Source of the DNA: Cryptomeria japonica
Taxonomy: Eukaryota > Streptophyta > Pinopsida > Cupressales > Cupressaceae
Assembly: GCF_030272615.1 (NCBI RefSeq)
Contig: NW_026728918.1
Location: 60,001-124,000, forward strand
Length of the DNA stretch: 64,000 bases
Direction of reading: 5' to 3'
Below, piece after piece: positions 57,711 through 64,000 of the stretch; the first letter of the stretch is position 1; every line of letters begins with the position of its first letter. A model generated the notes under the pieces. The model was not told the origin of the DNA. It saw nothing but the letters and a program-made list of their open reading frames with translations, and made no database searches. Both the position numbers and the translations under genes were made by a program.

Positions 57711-58950
57711 CAATTGTCATTAGAGAATTAGAAAATCAGTTTGGCAACCTTTTAGGTTTAGAAGTTCCTCAAGAAAGTTTTGTCTCTCAAACCCCCCCAA
57801 AATACCAAATGAAAACCCCCAAACACTAGATCTAAAGAGAAACGATGCTATTTTTTTAAAATATCCTTAGTTGGAGGACCATCACTCCAAGTCCTAGCAA
57901 ATTATATTTCTTTAAAGAAATAATTGATGGCTTATTGCTTGCAAGAGGTGGAGAATTTTGTCTTCGATACAGAATCTTGCAAAAGAGAGAATTATTTGGA
58001 GACCTTCAAAGTCCAAGAATGGATGCCCAAGTAGATTTTTGAAGACAAAGGAGGACTGCTCAATCAGAGATTTGAAGAACAAGGAGTTGATTCTAGTCAT
58101 GCATGCACCATATCAAAAGGAAGGTTTACAATATCTCTCCAATCAGACCATGCATTTTCTAGAATCAGAAATCATGGAGAAGGTTTTCACTTCAAAAGAA
58201 GGTGAAGCATTGGATTTCAAAAAAATTGTCATCTTCTTTTCATTATCTTCTCTAAAAAAATTGAATGCATGGAAACATATTGTGAGAAAGGGAAGATATT
58301 TTTCACTAGATAATGGTTATGTGTAACCTCTCTACATCATTCAGTAGAGTAGGTTAGGGTAGATTTGTTTTTTGTAAATCAATGCTTTGCACATGCTATT
58401 TCCTCTTCTAAAATGCTATAAACATACACTTTTGTACAAGTTGCTCCACTCAAAACTTGCTGCAAATATTTTGTCATCATGGATGATTGGTTGTTGTAGT
58501 CTTGGGCTCTAGTTATAGCACTAAATCTTCAAAAGAATGGAAGAAAAAATGATGATGAAACAATCTAAGTTGTTAGTTAGAATAAAGGGTCAAGTTACAA
58601 CTCTTAAAAGTTGAATAAGCTCTTTGCATGCATCATGGAGAAAGTGAACTATAACTCATGCATGATGGTTGCATGAAAAGCTAACGTAAAATCAAATATT
58701 TGATTTATTATTTTACTCTTATTAAGCTTAAATTTATTTCATTCTACTCAATCCACTCAAAAAGAAGAATAAAAATTTCCTAAGAGCTTATTCCAATATT
58801 TATGGAGCTGTCAAGAGATAAAGTTTTATTTTAAATGCTAATCAGGAGCCATCAGGAGCTACCTGAAGCTACCTAGAACAACTATTATAGAAGTAAATTT
58901 ATTGAATTTGAAGGTTCATTATGAGTTTCAAATGGACTTGCAACACTTTA
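57711..58950 (+). other. Internal region of Athila-like element with a 122-aa open frame
   Basis: The only sizeable frame is 57958-58326, encoding a Lys-rich peptide (SSIQNLAKERIIWRPSKSK, ...LNAWKHIVRKGRYFSLDNGYV) with no recognised domain. It could be a relic of leader or gag. The rest is AT-rich without conserved retroelement motifs. Confidence 0.5.
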
Positions 58951-58963
58951 GGTGTGGGGGAGA
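58951..58963 (+). promoter_or_regulatory. Athila-like polypurine tract
   Basis: ggtgtgggggaga, immediately before LTR2. Confidence 0.78.
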
Positions 58964-59858
58964 TGATGATACCATAACTTATTTATTATTTAACCCATTA
59001 AAATTGCCTATTTCTTCTTAAGTATATTGTTGTAAAAGTGGAGTTGAGTAATAATTGGAAGTTCTTTAGCTTGTTTAAGGTAGAATATAAAGTAGATATT
59101 TGATTTATTTTTAGTAAATAAATGTGATCCAAAATTATTCTAATATGTCTCCATGAGTATGCAAGATATTATAGTGCAAATGAATGAGTTATTAAATAAC
59201 TAATGAGAAGAAGAATCTTTAGAAATACTTGTTGCAAAGAGCTCCAAACATTACCTCCAAACAACTCCAAACATTGTAGAAGGCTTTAAAGATATTAAAA
59301 GAAGATAGAAAATACTATTAAATACTCTTAACACACTCCAATATTCATGCAGAATCATGGAGCATCAGTCATTCCACAATCAATGGGCAAAGTATATGTT
59401 TAATCCAAGTTGTAGTTGCACATTACATTGTATTATCTTTCTTCACCAAAGATAACACAAGTTACCCAAGCACTCCAATGTAATTGCATTATTATAGAAT
59501 ATTATTCATGACGATCAATAATTATTTGGTCAACTAAATTGATGATTAATGTGTTCATTCACGTTGAGAACTTGAAAACTTCCTAAAAATTAGGTGCCCA
59601 GAAACTGTGAAAAATGCAGTCTCAGTAAAACAACAATATCTCACTCATTTCTCAGTGAAATTTAAAAATTCAAAATGATTTGGAAACTAGACTTGAAGGG
59701 ATAAAAATCCTTCTATGTGTTTGGCATGATTTATAATAGGGAGAGATAACTAATTGATTGAAGATGACTGAGACAAAGATGGCAGGATGAAGGACAACAG
59801 GTTCACTTTTCTCAATGTTTTGTAAATGACTCAACAAAAATAGGATTTTGTATCCAAA

Positions 59859-60239
59859 TATAGGAGTTGAGAAAATACAACACCACAGGAGCCCAAATAA
59901 TCTCTGCAAGCTGAAAACCCTGTTACAAGGAGAAGCAATGAAGCAAATCACAGAAAGAAAGAATACACAGGAAAAATATGCTCCAAAAGATGAGAGCTCA
60001 ATAATCTCCAAAATGTATTGTCAATAATAATCCTTCTTCATACAATGAAAAGAAAGAACTCAACCTTTAATAGGTCAAGAAACCCTAAAAGGGAAAACCT
60101 AGGTTTGCAAATAATAATTAATTAAAATAATTAATTATATGCACCTAAAGTTAGCTTAAGTGTAAAAGAGATAAAAGGAACTTAAATAATTAAACAAATA
60201 ATGTTTAATTAATCAAGTAAATACCCGAATACTCTAACA
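59859..60239 (-). repeat. 3' LTR of the nested non-autonomous element
   Basis: 381 bp, nearly identical to 62236-62614. Contains attaattaaaataattaatt in both copies. Confidence 0.85.
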
Positions 60240-61399
60240 CCCCCCCTTAAGCTAGACTTAGGGAGAAGCTAAAACCTAGAACAGCTACTGAAAGCAATAA
60301 AGATGGGTCCCGACAACAAGGCCTGATCAAGTACCCAAATACAATGAAATCTCTATGAACTGGAGAAATAGAGAAAACCACGTGGGAACAAAACTCTACT
60401 CCAAAAAGAGATGGAAAAGAATTTCACTGAAGCATGAAGAACCTACAAACTCTGTCGAAGAATAACTACTGATCTGAAGAACCTCCACTGAAATAGAACA
60501 TGACCAGGTAGAGAAGACTGTAATCTATATGAGTGCCCTCAAATGACACTACTCGAATCAGGAGGCAAACAAGGCAAAAACAACTGAAATCGAAGATACA
60601 GATGGCATGAGAAACCAAAGCCTGAAGAGCTGATCAATCGAACCACGAAAGCAGTAGAACCAATAGGATAAACCTCCCCATAATGCGGAAGTGGGAGAGG
60701 GACAGGAACACTGAAAATGATAGCCAAAAAAAACTGCATGACGAAGAACCAAGAACATCAAAGGTGCTGAGATACATCATCATGAGGCGAATGTCGTGGA
60801 AGGAACACTCACTGGACAAAGGAAGATGGAAACCAACAGGCAAACATCAACCCCCTCATGGCACTTGATCAATAGTGCATGTACAAAAAGACACAAGATA
60901 TGCAAGATTCCAAGTAAACAATGCATGATGGCACTTTATCTCAATGCGTTTGCATAAATACAAGCTACAATGAGAAGAAGACTGGAAATAGAAACTTGAA
61001 CCAAAATAGAGATACCCTACTCAGAGAAAAGATCCGAGGACCTGAAACAACCACAATATCCACCAAAGTGCTGAAAAGCAAAAAACTGAATAAAATATGC
61101 ATGGAGCAGAATCTAGAAATAAAACGTAGATGTCTAGAAAGTACACAGCACACGCTTTCCAAAAATATAAAAAATTTCAAAAAACGGAGGTCGGATGTGC
61201 ATTCTATGGCTCCCAGAGTGCATAAAATAGACCTCACTTTAACTGGAAAAAAACACAGTCAAACAGAAAAATTGGAAAAAACTACCAACACCATGAGGTC
61301 GGCCTCGGAACCAGCTTTCCGACGCCTATCCGTTTTTGAAAAAAAAGACTCTGTATGCCCAAGATAGAGCCAAAAAACCAAACCCCCCCTAAAAAAGGC

Positions 61400-61860
61400 C
61401 AAAAAAGAGGTCATGTGGCTTGTTTGGGCGAAGGAGGCCAGGGAGCGGTGCTCCAGTGGCACTCCGGTGGTGAAAGGGCGGAGCAGGGAGGCTGTGTGCG
61501 GTGCTAGGGAGGTGGTCGGGCAGCACAAGGAGGCTACGGGCGGCGCCAAGGGGCCGAGCGAAGCAACGGCTGGGGAGCGAAGCGGCGGCCGAGCATGGAC
61601 GGCGGGCCGGGGTGCTAAGCAGCGGCCGAGAGTTGCAAGGCCGAGCAGAGGGCTGGGCGGTGCGGGGAGCAGAGGGTCGGGCGGCAGGGGCTGGTCGGCG
61701 GGGGCCGCAGGGCCAGCGAGGATGCCGGAGGGGACAGCCGGCAGGGCTGCCAGAGTCTGTAGCCGGTGAGGGCCAAGGGAGGCGCGGGGCCCGAGCCTGT
61801 AGGTCTGTGTCCGTGGGCCGTATTGACAGCGGCAGGGGTAGGGGTAGGGGCCCCATGGTA
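61400..61860. other. GC-rich island inside the non-autonomous element
   Basis: An abrupt change to very high G+C in an otherwise AT-rich interior. Several frames are open in both directions (291 aa on minus, 61259-62134; 155 aa on plus, 61501-61968) and all give Ala/Pro/Gly/Arg-rich low-complexity text, which base composition alone explains. It borders a perfect 10-bp-stem hairpin (61852-61876) and GGGGTA repeats. It may be captured host DNA; no gene is recognised. Confidence 0.55.
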
Positions 61861-62223
61861 CCCTGCGTACCATGGGAACCCCCCCAAAAAAAAATTTGCA
61901 AAAAACAAAATATATTTTTTTTGTTAAAAAAAACCTTTTTTTTTTGCTTTTTTCAAGAGATTTTTTAAAAGCAAATTTCGGCCTGCATGCCGTAAAAAGG
62001 CAAATTTTTTTATTTTTTTTTTCAAAAAAAATTCCTCGACCTACGTGCATTTCTATGACCATAGGGGTTTTCGGGTCTTCTGAGCATGATGGTGAGGTCT
62101 GTTTAGGCCCAAAGTGCTCAGAAAAAAAGGTCAAACCCTAGGTGCATAAAAACTTTCTGAAACCGCAGATCTGCTTCCAAAGCCAAAAATCTCAAAATAA
62201 GAACAGGTAGTTGCAGATCTGAT

Positions 62224-62235
62224 GCTCTGATACCA
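62224..62235 (-). promoter_or_regulatory. Primer-binding site, initiator-Met tRNA type
   Basis: The minus strand reads TGGTATCAGAGC, directly at the LTR end. This is the classic plant copia/TRIM PBS complementary to tRNA-iMet. Confidence 0.88.
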
Positions 62236-62614
62236 TATAGGAGCTGAGAAAATACAACACCACAAGAGCCCAAATAATCTCTGCAAGCTGAAAAACCTAT
62301 TGCAAGGAGAAGCAATGAAGCAAAACAGAAGGAAAGAATACACAGGAAAAATATGCTCCAAAAGATGAGAGCTCAATAATCTCCAAAATGTATTGTCATT
62401 AATAATCCTTCTTCATACAATGAAAAGAAAGAACTCAACCTTTAATAGGTCAAGAAACCCTAAAAGGGAAAACCTAGGTTTGCACATAATAATTAATTAA
62501 AATAATTAATTATATGCACGTAAAGTTTGCTTAAGTGTAAAAGAGATAAAGGGAACTTAAATAATTAAACAAATAATGTTTAATTAATCAAGTAAATACC
62601 TGAATACTCTAACA
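62236..62614 (-). repeat. 5' LTR of the nested non-autonomous element
   Basis: 379 bp. On minus it starts TGTTAGAGTATTC and ends CTCCTATA, abutting the PBS. Confidence 0.85.
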
Positions 62615-63026
62615 CCAAATTCTTAGGGGATCGGTTGGGTAGATATGGAATGAGAAATCTATAAATAAATTGTAATCATTTGAGAAAAGGGGGGGATTAG
62701 TAAGGATTGTTTTAGCCTGAGGAAATAGGATAGACTAGTTTCATTTCCAGCAATGTATTTTCCAAAATTTCCTAGAGTAAATTTGAATTCAAGCAAGTAT
62801 TTTATTTCTAGCAAGTGTGAATTAGTTTAGCCTTTTAAATTTATGCAAGGGTTTCTTATATCAGCCTTTCCTTTCACACAAGTGTGCCTTAGATTAGCTT
62901 TCATTTCCTGCAAAGTTAGCATAAACTGTCAAAATAGTTTTCTTCATTCTTTTTTGCATACAACCATGGACATCACCCTGGATTGATAAATTAAATGATG
63001 AGGATTATAACGTCCCCATAAATAGA

Positions 63027-64000
63027 AGTGAAATGGAGTAGTTTTAGAGAATCTATGTGTATTTTTAGTTTAGATAAATTGGTTTACATTGTGTGCATTT
63101 TGTAGGTACTCTATTGAGAATGTCAGGTTAAATTTGGACCTTAACTCCATAAGATATCACACATTTTCCCCCATTTACATTTGGCATGCTTTGTGGGACA
63201 GCCTTGTCCCTTTAGGAATTTGGGTTTTTCTTGGTAGAAGGCATTTGGTTTACATTTTCTGATTGTTGTTATTGTTTCATATCTTTTCATTGGTAGTTAT
63301 TGTGTCGTTTTGTCTGCATTATCCCATATCGTTTAATCTCTACTTCATTTTAAATTGGTTAGCACATGTTTACTAGTCCCTTCAAATGCTTCATAACCTT
63401 GTTTAGGTTCATTCTTTCTAACATTCATGCACCTTTATCATGGTTACACATTGACTAATCTATTAAACAATCACAACTTGTCTATTATACTTTACATAGA
63501 GTCTCTTTGAGGCCTTCTGTCAGACAGTTTGTGTACCTTATGTATACTCCCATATTTATCATTTTATTTTCCAAACACTTTGCAATCACTGATTAATATT
63601 TTGAATGCATTGCAATATTGATTTCTTGCATTGTAGGTTTGGTGGAATACATTGCAACACATTTTGGCCTTCATTTATTATTAACCAACACATTGCCCTT
63701 CATCGATTGTTTGCTCATAAACTACTTGGTTGCTCATTCATGCATTTAAAATTTGCACATTTTGCATGCATATATATGAGTCTTTGCATGGAGGTTTGAT
63801 CCATTTTAAACAAATCTATTTTGGGCTCATTACATGTCATGAAACCACATTGCATGCATATATATATTAGAGAAAAAAAACTTATTTTAATAGGCTAGAC
63901 CTAGTGTACACTAAGGTATTCCTTCAACATAGTTCTTATGAAGACTTTGAATTTTATATGGAAGTAATAAATGATGTAAATTCCCATGATAGATCATCTA
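63027..64000. other. Intergenic DNA, nothing recognised
   Basis: AT-rich DNA with repeated tttgcat/gcatgcatat-like words (for example 63760 and 63850). Only very short frames (64 aa at 63605-63799) are present, and none is called a gene. Confidence 0.4.

Larger units (their letters stand above)
59859..62614 (-). mobile_element. Non-autonomous LTR retrotransposon (2756 bp) nested in the Athila-like 3' LTR
   Basis: The LTRs are 59859-60239 and 62236-62614 (about 380 bp, roughly 4% different by eye). The target duplication is ccaaa (59854-59858 and 62615-62619). The orientation is minus: PBS 62224-62235 next to the right LTR, and PPT at 60240-60249 (minus TTAAGGGGGGG) next to the left LTR. LTR ends are TGTTAGAG...CCTATA, so the 3' terminus is TA, not CA. 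The roughly 2-kb interior lacks gag-pol, so it must depend on a partner's enzymes. Confidence 0.87.
56258..63021 (+). mobile_element. Athila-like non-autonomous LTR retrotransposon carrying two later insertions
   Basis: LTR1 is 56258-57688, with PBS 57693-57710, a 1.3-kb internal region, PPT 58951-58963 and LTR2 58964-63021. The target duplication is ataga. Without the insertions the LTRs are about 1.29 kb each. The PBS TGGCACCGTTGTTGGGGA is the Athila-type TGGCGCCGTTGCCGGGGA with three transitions, and the PPT ggtgtgggggaga is also Athila-like. No gag-pol domain remains internally, so it was mobilised in trans or was internally deleted. Confidence 0.82.
58964..63021 (+). repeat. Athila-like 3' LTR, interrupted by another LTR element
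   Basis: It begins TGATGATACCATAAC and ends CCCCATAA. The sequence is split at 59858/62620 by the 2756-bp element and its duplicated ccaaa. The end shows CATAA where LTR1 has CATCA, a single change. Confidence 0.8.

Noticed and set aside
61400-61860. Ribosomal DNA fragment
   Set aside because: Considered because of the high GC; no recognisable rRNA core sequence was found.
61259-62134. 291-aa minus-strand Pro/Ala-rich protein
   Set aside because: Openness is explained by GC-rich composition, since other frames on both strands are also open. It spans poly-A/T tracts unlike a gene. Reported only as a GC-rich island.

Overview
The window is plant nuclear DNA, and it consists almost entirely of retrotransposons nested inside one another. 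It is AT-rich. Its only convincing host-type genes are two small secreted cysteine-rich peptide genes. The number of old, layered LTR elements suits a large seed-plant genome, and a gymnosperm is plausible. That last point is inference, because no species-diagnostic gene is present.

1-34.3 kb is one three-layer nest. The oldest layer is a Ty1/copia element on the + strand, now stop-ridden reverse transcriptase (RT) and RNase H. A Ty3/gypsy element of the Tat type (here Tat-A, minus strand, 1102-bp LTR) sits inside its RT. The block [Tat-A gag 3' part, leader, 5' LTR, copia] was then tandemly duplicated: unit 1 is 6355-11880 and unit 2 starts at 11881, with a 3-bp microhomology at the join. 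Last, a second Tat element (Tat-B, 17523-33482, + strand) inserted into the copia part of unit 2. Tat-B has two 1791-bp LTRs that I read as differing at one base, a 5-bp target duplication (attag), PBS, PPT, and gag, protease, RT, RNase H, archaeal-type RNase H and integrase. These lie in a single frame broken by only two stops.

34.5-45.4 kb holds an inverted pair of about 2.4-kb repeats (34493-36885 and 42966-45365). Each looks like a copia LTR carrying a roughly 2-kb LINE-like insert. Between the arms lie the first cysteine-rich peptide gene (39495-39716, minus), a copia 3' end with a 291-bp LTR, and an acidic open frame with a 350-bp tandem duplication.

45.4-55.6 kb holds the second cysteine-rich gene (46788-47015, minus) in a paralogous block, a 5'-truncated LINE with an 18-bp target duplication, a 0.94-kb TRIM-like element with target duplication acatc, an eroded fragment of a Tat-B-like LTR, displaced copies of the peptide-gene upstream DNA, and a copia RT fragment.

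56.2-63.0 kb is an Athila-like non-autonomous LTR element (56258-63021, target duplication ataga). Its 5' LTR carries a 125-bp LINE tail. Its 3' LTR carries a 2756-bp non-autonomous LTR element (59859-62614, target duplication ccaaa, initiator-Met-type PBS) with a GC-rich internal island.

No rRNA gene, intact tRNA gene or CRISPR array was seen. All repeat comparisons were made by eye on the given sequence.
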